Part shown: in pieces, positions 21,078-27,821 of the stretch
Numbering within the stretch: the stretch's first letter is position 1
How the letters are laid out: each line of letters opens with the position of its first letter
Origin: JAWLBW01 sp041687475
Lineage (GTDB): Bacteria; J088; JAWLBW01
Length of the DNA stretch: 28,627 nucleotides
NCBI GenBank assembly: GCA_041687475.1
Contig: JAWLBW010000017.1
Span: 1 to 28,627 of the forward strand
Reading direction: 5' to 3'
Program-made: the position numbers and the translations under genes
Notes under the pieces: generated by a model
Seen by the model: the letters and a program-made list of their open reading frames with translations, nothing else
What the model was told of the DNA's origin: nothing
The model's database searches: none

Positions 21078-22195
21078 CACCGGCTTTCGTCCATCAACCG
21101 AATGAAACGCGTGAACAGGTACGACGAATCGTGCGGACCCGGGCTGGCCTCGGGGTGGTACTGCACGCCGAACGCCCGCATTTCCTTGTGGCGAATGCCG
21201 GCCACCGTCTGATCGTTCAGATGCACATGGGTCAGTTCGGCGCCGCCCGGAATCGAGTCGACGTCGACCGCGAATCCGTGGTTCTGGCTGGTGATTTCGA
21301 CCTTGCGCGTTTCCAGATCCATGACGGGCTGGTTGCCGCCGTGGTGGCCGAACTTCATCTTGAATGTCTTACCACCCAGGGCCAGGCCCAGCAGCTGATG
21401 TCCGAGGCAGATGCCGAAGACGGGCTTGTGGCCGAGAATTTCACGAATGTTCTCGATGGCGTAGTCGAGGGGCTCGGGGTCGCCCGGGCCGTTCGACAGA
21501 AAGACGCCGTCGGGGTTCAGGGCAAGCACGTCCTTCGCAGGCGTCTTCGCCGGTACCACTGTTACCCGGCAACCGGCGCTGGCCAGGTTGCGCAGAATGT
21601 TGCGCTTGATGCCGAAGTCGTAGGCAACGACGTGGTATTTGTGGTCGGCGGCCTTGCCGTAGCCCGACTCGACGTTCCACAGGCTCTCGTCCCACTCGTA
21701 GGTTTCGGGGGTGCTGACCAGGCTGGCCAGATCGCGCCCCACGAGCCCCTTGTCGCCGGCTGCCTTGGCCTGCAGCGCCTCGACCGATTCGTCGCCGGTC
21801 GAAATGATGCCGACCTGGGCGCCCTTGTCGCGCAGGTGTTTGGTCAGTTTGCGCGTGTCGATGCCCGAGATGCCCACGACGTTGTTTTCGACCAGGTAGT
21901 CGTGCAGGCTCTTGTTCGCACGCCAGTTGCTGGGCACTTCCGTGTAATTGCGAACGATGAACCCTTCGACGAAGGGACCGCGGCTTTCGACGTCTTCGAC
22001 GTTCACGCCGTAATTGCCGATTTCAGGATACGTCATGGCCACGATCTGCCCCTTGTAGGAGGGATCGGTGAGAATTTCCTGATAACCGAACATACTCGTG
22101 TTGAAGACGATTTCGCCGAGCGTTTCGCCCTCGGCGCCGAAACTCACGCCTTCGAAACAGGTACCGTCTGCCAGAACCAGCCTCGCCTTTTTCAT
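21077..22195 (-). CDS. carA: Carbamoyl phosphate synthetase small (glutaminase) subunit
   Basis: This subunit hydrolyses glutamine and channels ammonia to CarB. It has 372 residues, the normal length. The N-terminal CarA-specific domain contains GYQEILTDPSY and GISGIDTRKLT. The class I amidotransferase domain carries the nucleophile Cys263 in GICLGHQ and the pair His347/Glu349 in VQYHPEASPGP. ATG 22195 overlaps the pyrC stop by 4 bases (ATGA), so the two are translationally coupled. Confidence 0.97.
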   Translation of the reverse strand: MKKARLVLADGTCFEGVSFGAEGETLGEIVFNTSMFGYQEILTDPSYKGQIVAMTYPEIGNYGVNVEDVESRGPFVEGFIVRNYTEVPSNWRANKSLHDYLVENNVVGISGIDTRKLTKHLRDKGAQVGIISTGDESVEALQAKAAGDKGLVGRDLASLVSTPETYEWDESLWNVESGYGKAADHKYHVVAYDFGIKRNILRNLASAGCRVTVVPAKTPAKDVLALNPDGVFLSNGPGDPEPLDYAIENIREILGHKPVFGICLGHQLLGLALGGKTFKMKFGHHGGNQPVMDLETRKVEITSQNHGFAVDVDSIPGGAELTHVHLNDQTVAGIRHKEMRAFGVQYHPEASPGPHDSSYLFTRFIRLMDESR

Positions 22196-23481
22196 ACTGC
22201 GTACACCAATTTTCCTTCGAGAATCGTGGCCCGCACCCGACCGGTCATCTGCCGGCCGTGAAACGGAGAATTCTTACTCTTCGAGCGCAGGGCCATCCGG
22301 TCGAACGTCCACTGCGTATCGGGTTCAATAATCGTTACATCGCCCAAGGCCCCCGGCGCGAGCCGGCCGATGTCGTCGCGACCGAGAATTTCGGCCGGCC
22401 GGCTCGTAACCGACTCGACGGCCCGGTGCAGTTCGACGCGGCCCGTGTGCACCAGCTCGAGCAGCAGCGGCAGGGCCGACTCGAGACCGACCACCCCGTT
22501 GGGGGCGCGGTCGAATTCGACTTCCTTCTCGCTCTGCGCGTGCGGGGCGTGATCGGTGGCGACCACGTCGATGGTGCCGTCGGCAAGCGCCGTAATCAGG
22601 GCTTCACGGTCGGCTTCGGAACGGAGCGGGGGATTCATCTTGAAGTTGGTATCGTACCGGAGAATCTCCTTATCCGTAAGCATCAGGTGGTGGGGCGACG
22701 CTTCGGCCGTAACCCGCAGGCCCTGTGCCTTGGCCGCTCGCACGGCTTCGATGGCGCCGATGGTCGACAGGTGCGCTACGTGCAGGTGCGCGCCGGTCAT
22801 GCGCGAAAGCACGATGTCGCGCGTGACCATGACGTCTTCCGATGCGTTGGGCACCCCCCGCAGGCCGGCCTGCGTCGAATAATGCCCTTCGTTGCAGCAG
22901 CCGCCGCCCGAGAGGTGCAGGTCTTCGGCGTGAATGGCCACCGGCACCTTGAGCGCGGCGCAGTATTCGAAGACCTTGCGCTGCAGGGCCGCGTTCATGA
23001 CCGGCATGCCGTCGTCGCTGATCATGGCGGCGCCGGCCCTGACCATTTCGCCGATTTCGGCCAGCTCTTCGCCCCTGAGCCCGCGCGTGGCGGCGCCCAC
23101 CGGCAGCACGCGACAGAGCCCGGCTTCGCCGGCGCGGTCAATCATGAACTGCGTGGTGGCCGGGTTGTCGTTGACCGGATTCGTGTTGGCCATGGCCAGC
23201 ACGGTGGTGAAGCCGCCGGCCGCGGCCGAAGCCGAACCGGTCGCAATCGTTTCCTTGTGTTCCTGGCCGGGCTCGCGAAAATGCACGTGCAGGTCGATCC
23301 AGCCGGGCGTGACCCAGCACCCAGCGGCATCGACGACTTTCTCGCCGTCGCGGGGCTGCAGATCGGGCGCGACCTCGGCCACCTTACCGTCGACGATACG
23401 CACGTCGAACCGGCCATCGACCGACCGGGCGGGGTCAATGACCCTTCCCCCCTGTATGAGGATGGAGTTCTCTACGCTCAT
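22192..23481 (-). CDS. pyrC: Dihydroorotase, type I
   Basis: This zinc amidohydrolase cyclises carbamoyl aspartate to dihydroorotate. It has 429 residues. All expected metal-site residues of type I enzymes are visible: His65 and His67 in DLHVHFREPG, Asp157 in ISDDGMP, His184 in IHAEDLH, His237 in VAHLST and Asp310 in ATDHAPH. This matters because in pseudomonads the gene next to pyrB encodes a catalytically dead pyrC'; here the protein looks active. ATG 23481 overlaps the pyrB stop by 4 bases (ATGA). Type I dihydroorotases can form a complex with aspartate carbamoyltransferase, which fits this gene order. Confidence 0.95.
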   Translation of the reverse strand: MSVENSILIQGGRVIDPARSVDGRFDVRIVDGKVAEVAPDLQPRDGEKVVDAAGCWVTPGWIDLHVHFREPGQEHKETIATGSASAAAGGFTTVLAMANTNPVNDNPATTQFMIDRAGEAGLCRVLPVGAATRGLRGEELAEIGEMVRAGAAMISDDGMPVMNAALQRKVFEYCAALKVPVAIHAEDLHLSGGGCCNEGHYSTQAGLRGVPNASEDVMVTRDIVLSRMTGAHLHVAHLSTIGAIEAVRAAKAQGLRVTAEASPHHLMLTDKEILRYDTNFKMNPPLRSEADREALITALADGTIDVVATDHAPHAQSEKEVEFDRAPNGVVGLESALPLLLELVHTGRVELHRAVESVTSRPAEILGRDDIGRLAPGALGDVTIIEPDTQWTFDRMALRSKSKNSPFHGRQMTGRVRATILEGKLVYAV

Positions 23482-24404
23482 TCGGGGCTACCCCCTCCCA
23501 GAAGAAGATGAAGAATTGCCATGCGAACGGCAACACCCGAGGTGACCTGGTCGAGTACCAGACTGTAAGGCCCGTCGGCCACATCGGGATTCAATTCGAC
23601 GCCCCGGTTGATGGGCCCGGGGTGCATGATGAGCACGTCGGGGCGGGCCGCCCGCGCCAGTCGCGTCGAGCTGAGTCCGTACATGCTCGAATACTCGCGA
23701 ACCGAAGGAATGTTGGCCCCACGCTCGAACTGCACCCGCAACATCATGATGACGTCGGCGTCGGCAATGGCCTCGTCCATGTCGGGAAAATACCGGGCGC
23801 CGAAGATGGACAGGTCGGGCGGCATCAGGGTTGCCGGGCCGCTGAGACGCACGTCGGCGCCGAAGTTACGCAGGGCGAACATGTTCGAACGCGCCACCCG
23901 GCTGTGTAGAATGTCGCCGACAATGGCGATCTTCAGCCCCTCGAGCGAACCGCGCTTTTCGCGAATCGTATAGAGATCGAGCAGCGACTGCGTCGGATGT
24001 TCGTTCGTGCCGTCGCCGGCATTGACGATGGGAATGTCGAGATGCTGCGCCAGCTGGTGCGGCGAGCCGCTGTGGCTGTCACGGATGACGATGCAGTCGA
24101 CGGCCATGGCCTCGAGGTTGCGGGCCGTGTCGAGCAGGGTTTCGCCCTTGGCCACGCTGCTGCCGCTCGAGCTGATGTTTACCGCGTCGGCGCTCAGCCG
24201 TTTGGCCGCGATCTCGAAACTGGTGCGCGTGCGGGTGCTGTTTTCGAGAAACAGATTGATGATGGTGAGCCCCCGCAGGGTGGGCACCTTCTTGATGCGC
24301 CGCTCGTTTACCTGGGCCATGGCGCGGGCGTTGTCGAGCACGAGCTCAATCTGTTCGCGACTCAGGTCGCGCAAGCCGAGCAGATGTTTTCCCAGACTCG
24401 TCAT
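23478..24404 (-). CDS. pyrB: Aspartate carbamoyltransferase catalytic subunit
   Basis: This enzyme condenses carbamoyl phosphate and aspartate, the committed step of pyrimidine synthesis. It has 308 residues from ATG 24404 (311 if GTG 24413 is used). The carbamoyl phosphate loop STRTRT is at residues 56-61, and HPTQSLLDLYTI and the aspartate-binding region are intact. No pyrI regulatory chain is present, consistent with the class that associates with a dihydroorotase. It begins just after the pyrR stop codon (24418-24420). Confidence 0.95.
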   Translation of the reverse strand: MTSLGKHLLGLRDLSREQIELVLDNARAMAQVNERRIKKVPTLRGLTIINLFLENSTRTRTSFEIAAKRLSADAVNISSSGSSVAKGETLLDTARNLEAMAVDCIVIRDSHSGSPHQLAQHLDIPIVNAGDGTNEHPTQSLLDLYTIREKRGSLEGLKIAIVGDILHSRVARSNMFALRNFGADVRLSGPATLMPPDLSIFGARYFPDMDEAIADADVIMMLRVQFERGANIPSVREYSSMYGLSSTRLARAARPDVLIMHPGPINRGVELNPDVADGPYSLVLDQVTSGVAVRMAILHLLLGGGSPE

Positions 24405-24417
24405 AGTCGTCACTTCA

Positions 24418-24966
24418 TCAGGCCAGGTCTTCGAGCGTCACTTGATCGACACCGTCGCTTTCGGTAAACCGCACGGCCACCGATTGCGCGGGCAGGGCCG
24501 CCGCCTGGCGGCCGATGAAATCAGGGGCAATGGGCAGTTCACGGCCGCCGCGATCCATGAGCACGGCCAGGCGCACGGCGCGCGGGCGTCCGAGGTCCAT
24601 CAGCGCGTCAAGCGCCGCGCGAATCGTGCGGCCGGTGTAGAGCACGTCGTCGACGAGCACGATTTCACGACCGTCGACGTCGAAAAACACATCGGTCGAC
24701 TTGAGTTCGGGAAAGTGCGTGGCCTGGGCCAGATCGTCGCGATACAGGGTAATGTCGATGGTGCCGAGTTCGGGCTCGACCCCGGTCAGGGCGGCAATTT
24801 CCTGCCGCAGGCGGCGGGCCAGAATGACGCCGCCGGCCTGAATGCCGACCAGGGCCAATCGCTCGGCCGGAACACGTTCGGTAATTTCACGGGCAATACG
24901 CTGAATGGTGCCCTGCACTGCCTCGGCATCCAGTAAAACGGCGCGTACCTGTCCGGCTTTTTTCAT
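24418..24966 (-). CDS. pyrR: PyrR bifunctional pyr-operon regulator / uracil phosphoribosyltransferase
   Basis: In many bacteria PyrR binds the pyr mRNA leader in a UMP-dependent way and reduces expression; it may also have uracil phosphoribosyltransferase activity. It has 182 residues. The PRPP-binding loop VLVDDVLYTGRT occupies residues 103-114, and SRRL-like and YRDD segments precede it (VILARRLRQEI, TLYRDD). ATG 24966 (MKKAGQ) was chosen because CAGGTAG lies just upstream and homology starts there; the frame stays open back to 25080 through the terminator hairpin, which is unlikely to be coding. It leads the run pyrR-pyrB-pyrC-carA, directly after a terminator that could be its own target. 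Confidence 0.93.
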   Translation of the reverse strand: MKKAGQVRAVLLDAEAVQGTIQRIAREITERVPAERLALVGIQAGGVILARRLRQEIAALTGVEPELGTIDITLYRDDLAQATHFPELKSTDVFFDVDGREIVLVDDVLYTGRTIRAALDALMDLGRPRAVRLAVLMDRGGRELPIAPDFIGRQAAALPAQSVAVRFTESDGVDQVTLEDLA

Positions 24967-24987
24967 GCAGCTACCTGCGTTTTGCCC

Positions 24988-25019
24988 AAAAAAAAGCCCC
25001 TCGTTTCCTACCGAAGGGC
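24988..25019 (-). terminator. Intrinsic terminator / candidate attenuator in the pyr leader
   Basis: On the minus strand GCCCTTCG and CGAGGGGC form an 8-bp stem (25019-24996; one G-U pair) with an 8-base loop, followed by eight T. The pair that is G-U here would be C-A on the other strand, so the structure fits minus-strand RNA. It starts 23 bases after the stop of the upstream small gene and ends 21 bases before the pyrR ATG. That gap is too short for a full promoter, so operon transcripts probably pass through it. Confidence 0.85.
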
Positions 25020-25042
25020 AATGCTCCCTGTACTGGATGGCC

Positions 25043-25420
25043 TCACCGTAGCGGGGCCCGTCCTTCGGCGCGCAATGCAAGGCGCCGGGTGTATTCGGGT
25101 ACGAAATCGTTTGCGGGAATCAGCTCGACGTCGTACGTCCAGTCGACGGAAACGATGGCTTCTCCTCCGTCGAGAACGATCTGAAAGTCGCGTGCTTCGA
25201 AGGGAAGTTCGTTCAACCTGATCTGCCGCTCGAGAAACATGCTCACATCGTTTCCGGTCGTCGGGTCGGCGCGCATGACCGCAGTTTTTTCTGCAAGCTT
25301 CGACAGCTTGTAGTTCTGCATGTACGGCGGCATGAACTTGGCGAAGGCATGAATGCCGCCGCCGATGACCAGCAGCCAGAGCAGCGTTTTGACCGTCGAT
25401 GCTCCCCTTTCGTTGCCCAT
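25043..25420 (-). CDS. Small single-pass membrane protein, resembling DUF4845-type proteins
   Basis: This 125-residue protein has a basic N-terminus (MGNERGAS), one hydrophobic segment (about residues 10-27, LLWLLVIGGGIHAF) and then FMPPYMQNYKL. A soluble domain of about 95 residues follows, with alternating beta-like strands and an Arg-rich tail. The layout resembles the small gammaproteobacterial DUF4845 proteins and pilin-like anchors, but I am not certain of the family. ATG 25420 is preferred over a start at 25462 because GAGGGGGG lies immediately upstream. It is the first gene ahead of pyrR, 76 bases apart, with the terminator-like hairpin between them. A possible promoter lies at 25446-25475. 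Confidence 0.75.
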   Translation of the reverse strand: MGNERGASTVKTLLWLLVIGGGIHAFAKFMPPYMQNYKLSKLAEKTAVMRADPTTGNDVSMFLERQIRLNELPFEARDFQIVLDGGEAIVSVDWTYDVELIPANDFVPEYTRRLALRAEGRAPLR

Positions 25421-25445
25421 ACCCCCCTCGTAGTCAAATTGAGTT

Positions 25446-25475
25446 AGTTTATCACGAACCACGGCGGTAATACAA
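25446..25475 (-). promoter_or_regulatory. Possible promoter for the small membrane protein and pyr operon
   Basis: On the minus strand: TTGTAT (25475-25470), an 18-base spacer, and TAAACT (25451-25446), 25 bases before ATG 25420. Matches to consensus are moderate (3 of 6 and 4 of 6), but the AT-rich patch stands out from the GC-rich surroundings. The rest of the 332-base gap 25421-25752 holds a short inverted repeat and no gene I can support. Confidence 0.4.
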
Positions 25476-25688
25476 AGTCGAAAGGCCGAAAATTAACGCA
25501 CCGGGTCAAGGGCTGCGGGTCGAAGATTGCCAGCGTGCCAATCCCTGCCGCGAGCCTTCTCCGGAAACACTGAAAACGCTACCCTCCGATCCCGACGGGC
25601 GCCCCGGAAACGTGAACGGTCAGCTCAAGAGAGGCCCAGGTCGTCACTGCTCTGGTAGAGGAGCGACTGATCGACGAGTATGCCGATT

Positions 25689-25717
25689 GGCGCTCGCGAG
25701 TTCGAAGGTCGAGCGCC
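25689..25717. repeat. 8-bp inverted repeat downstream of galT
   Basis: GGCGCTCG (25689-25696) and CGAGCGCC (25710-25717) flank a 13-base loop, 36 bases after the end of the GalT gene. There is no T-run on either strand, so it is at best a weak or factor-dependent transcript end. Confidence 0.45.
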
Positions 25718-25752
25718 ACGGCCACAGGCCGCCCCGCTTCAGGCCACGTACG

Positions 25753-26718
25753 TCACGCCCTTCGCAGCCGTTCGGCCGCGTCTTCGGGCAGCACGGTATT
25801 TACCGAAGTTCCGGTCGCCAGCTCGAAGCCGGCTTTCCGCGTCAGCCGCGGCACCAGCGAAAGGTGAAAGTGAGAGGGATATCGGCCTTCGTCAACCGCC
25901 ACGCCGAAAAGATTCCAGGGCACGTCGCCGATGGTGGCTTCCATCGCGCTCACGGTTCGCGCAATCAGAAGAGCGAGCTCATTCAGCTCCTGCGCTTCGA
26001 AGGCGGCGAAGTCTCCCCGATGCGCCCGCGGAAAAAACCAGGTTTCGAAAGGATGCGCCGCGGCCCATGGCGCCCACACCATCCACCCCGCGGCAGCGAA
26101 AATGTCGCGCGGCCCGCCGGTTTCGTCCTTTTCGGTCGTACAGAAGAAACAGGCCTCGCCCGAGGCGCGTTGCAACACCCGCACGACGTCGGGCGGCGGC
26201 TCGGGAAGGGCAATAATCTGGGCATGGCTGTGCGCCAGCGACGCGCCCGCCGACCGCCCGTGGTTCTTGAACACGGTGGCAAACCCCAGCCCCTCGCCGC
26301 GCAGGGCGGCGACCCGTTCACGCAGGGCCCGCAGCAGCAGGGCCCACTCATCGGCCGAAAACCGCGACGGCCGGTGCCGATGCCGGGGCGTATCGATAAC
26401 CACTTCGCCGACGCCCCGGGCGGGAAACCGCGGGGGCGCAAAGTCTACCGATTCATGGGGCGAGCCGGGCTCGTTGCCCCCGACCATGGCGTACAGGTTG
26501 GGCACGACGCGCAGTTTCCACCCATGGTCGGCGTCGCCGTATCGCAACAATTCAGGCGGCGTCGCGTGCTCATGGCCCGGGCAGAAGGGGCAGGTTCGCT
26601 CGCCCTCTTCGGTCATTTCCGACGTTCCCACCGTGGGAAAGGCGCCGGGTCGACGCGAGCGCGACGGCGCCATGAGAACCCAGCGCTCGTGCAGCGCATC
26701 CCAACGCCACTCGTTCAC
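25753..26718 (-). CDS. galT: Galactose-1-phosphate uridylyltransferase family protein (GalT-like, HIT superfamily)
   Basis: This 321-residue enzyme moves a nucleotide between a hexose-1-phosphate and a nucleotide sugar through a covalent His intermediate. A zinc knuckle CPFC (Cys43, Cys46) is near the start, RHRHRPS lies near 115, and the active-site triad AHSHAQ has the nucleophile His165. The tail HFHLSLVP is typical. The segment around the active site reads GASLAHSHAQ rather than the GASNPHPHGQ of E. coli GalT, and a second CFFC pair occurs at 190-193. An ADP-glucose or other hexose phosphorylase activity is therefore possible. It lies 10 bases after the ROK kinase gene; no galE or galK is visible. 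Confidence 0.85.
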   Translation of the reverse strand: MNEWRWDALHERWVLMAPSRSRRPGAFPTVGTSEMTEEGERTCPFCPGHEHATPPELLRYGDADHGWKLRVVPNLYAMVGGNEPGSPHESVDFAPPRFPARGVGEVVIDTPRHRHRPSRFSADEWALLLRALRERVAALRGEGLGFATVFKNHGRSAGASLAHSHAQIIALPEPPPDVVRVLQRASGEACFFCTTEKDETGGPRDIFAAAGWMVWAPWAAAHPFETWFFPRAHRGDFAAFEAQELNELALLIARTVSAMEATIGDVPWNLFGVAVDEGRYPSHFHLSLVPRLTRKAGFELATGTSVNTVLPEDAAERLRRA

Positions 26719-26728
26719 CCGGCCTCCC

Positions 26729-27661
26729 TCATGCAGCGTACCTGCCCAACAGACATGCCCCCCTGAGGGCGGCCTCGTCGCCGAGGTCGCTCACCTTGAT
26801 TTGCAGCACCTCTCTGTCGACGGGCAGGGCCATGGCATTCACCGAACTGGAAATATGCGCGGCAACTTCGGGAAAGCGCATCGAAATACCACCGCCCAGT
26901 ACGAGCCACTGGGGGTTGAAGACGACAACCAGGCTTGCCGCCAGCGCACCGAGCGCTTCGAGCGCCCGGTTGCGAATGCCCAGGGCCAGCGGGTGTCCTT
27001 CGGCAGCCAGGGTAAATACCCCGCGTGTGGTCGGATCGGCCGAGAGCGCTTCGTCGCCCGTCTGGGCCGCCAGCTCGCGAGCCGCCCTTTCCATGGACCA
27101 GCCCCCCGCGTAGGCTTCGTAGCACCCCTGCTTTCCGCAGTGGCAGACCCGCCCCCAGGGTTCGTGAATCATGTGACCTATTTCGGCGGCGGCGTTGGCG
27201 GCCCCCCGCAGCAGACTGCCTCCGGCGACAATGCCCCCGCCGATTCCGGTGCCCCAGGTCATGCAGACCAGCTCGCGAACGTCGCCGCCCAAGGCGTTGA
27301 GCTCGCCGAGGGCGGCGGCCCGCGCATCGTTATCGACATATACGGGCACGCCGAAGCGCTCGCGCACCCACGCGGCCAGGGGGGCGTTTCTCCACGCGGG
27401 CAGGTTGGGGCTCGCCAGCACCACGCCCCGCTGCGAATCAATCTGACCGGCGATGGCAATGTTGATGCTCGCAATACCGCCCGGCGGCGGATAGCGGCGC
27501 ACGTAATCGGTCAACACGAACAGAAAGTGCTCGCGCAAGGCCTCGGCGTCGAGATCGGCGCGGGTGGGCGCCACCTCGACGTTCTCCAGCGCGCCGTCGA
27601 CCACGGCGGCCAGCCGTATGTTGGTTCCCCCGCAATCAATGGTCAGGTCGGTGGGCGGCAA
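26729..27661 (-). CDS. ROK-family sugar kinase (glucokinase-like)
   Basis: This 310-residue cytoplasmic kinase phosphorylates a hexose with ATP. The N-terminal phosphate loop DCGGTNIRL is at residues 9-17, and the catalytic Asp112 lies in VDNDARAAALGE. The nucleotide-binding WGTGIGGGIV follows. The ROK zinc signature is EIGH (His163) followed by CHCGKQGCYE (Cys173, 175 and 180). There is no helix-turn-helix, so it is an enzyme rather than a ROK repressor. The start is TTG at 27661, unusual but supported by GAGGAG six bases upstream. A perfect -10 TATAAT sits about 46 bases upstream. With galT it forms a two-gene operon for hexose phosphate metabolism; the exact sugar is unknown. Confidence 0.9.
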   Translation of the reverse strand: MPPTDLTIDCGGTNIRLAAVVDGALENVEVAPTRADLDAEALREHFLFVLTDYVRRYPPPGGIASINIAIAGQIDSQRGVVLASPNLPAWRNAPLAAWVRERFGVPVYVDNDARAAALGELNALGGDVRELVCMTWGTGIGGGIVAGGSLLRGAANAAAEIGHMIHEPWGRVCHCGKQGCYEAYAGGWSMERAARELAAQTGDEALSADPTTRGVFTLAAEGHPLALGIRNRALEALGALAASLVVVFNPQWLVLGGGISMRFPEVAAHISSSVNAMALPVDREVLQIKVSDLGDEAALRGACLLGRYAA

Positions 27662-27673
27662 TCGGTACTCCTC
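27662..27673 (-). promoter_or_regulatory. Ribosome site supporting the TTG start of the ROK kinase
   Basis: On the minus strand GAGGAG lies 6 bases before the TTG at 27661. No in-frame ATG or GTG is available upstream in this frame, so the rare TTG start is the best choice. Confidence 0.6.
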
Positions 27674-27706
27674 TTCGGCATAGGGGGCATCGGGCCCAAA
27701 ATTTCC

Positions 27707-27712
27707 ATTATA
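27707..27712 (-). promoter_or_regulatory. -10 element of the ROK kinase-galT operon
   Basis: A perfect TATAAT on the minus strand, about 46 bases before the TTG start. The best -35 (TTTCGA, 16 bases upstream) matches at only three positions, which suggests an activator or a weak promoter. Confidence 0.6.
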
Positions 27713-27785
27713 GGGAAAAGCGGGGCGCTCGAAACCACCCGGCGGCCGTTTTCCACCCGATTTGTTTGCGCTTGTCGCTTTTTTC

Positions 27786-27815
27786 TTTACTTTTCGGACC
27801 GGCCTGGCCTAGGCT
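27786..27815 (+). promoter_or_regulatory. Candidate recQ promoter ending close to the ATG
   Basis: TTTACT (27786-27791), an 18-base spacer and TAGGCT (27810-27815). The -10 ends 6 bases before ATG 27822, so transcription would begin at the start codon. A T-rich stretch (27750-27794) lies upstream and could act like an UP element. Confidence 0.4.
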
Positions 27816-27821
27816 CGCGGC

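Noticed and set aside
24967..25080. An N-terminal extension of PyrR to 25080
   Set aside because: It would translate the terminator hairpin and U-tract; a good ribosome site and family homology start at 24966.
25616..25711. A coding-looking plus-strand stretch (EAQVVTALVEERLIDEYADW) in the gap after galT
   Set aside because: It is preceded by an in-frame stop with no start codon or ribosome site, and it runs into the antisense of galT. It could be a gene remnant but cannot be supported.
25620..25720. A tRNA-like look (GGTAGAG and GTTCGAA)
   Set aside because: The pieces do not fold into a cloverleaf: no matching acceptor stem or anticodon arm on either strand.
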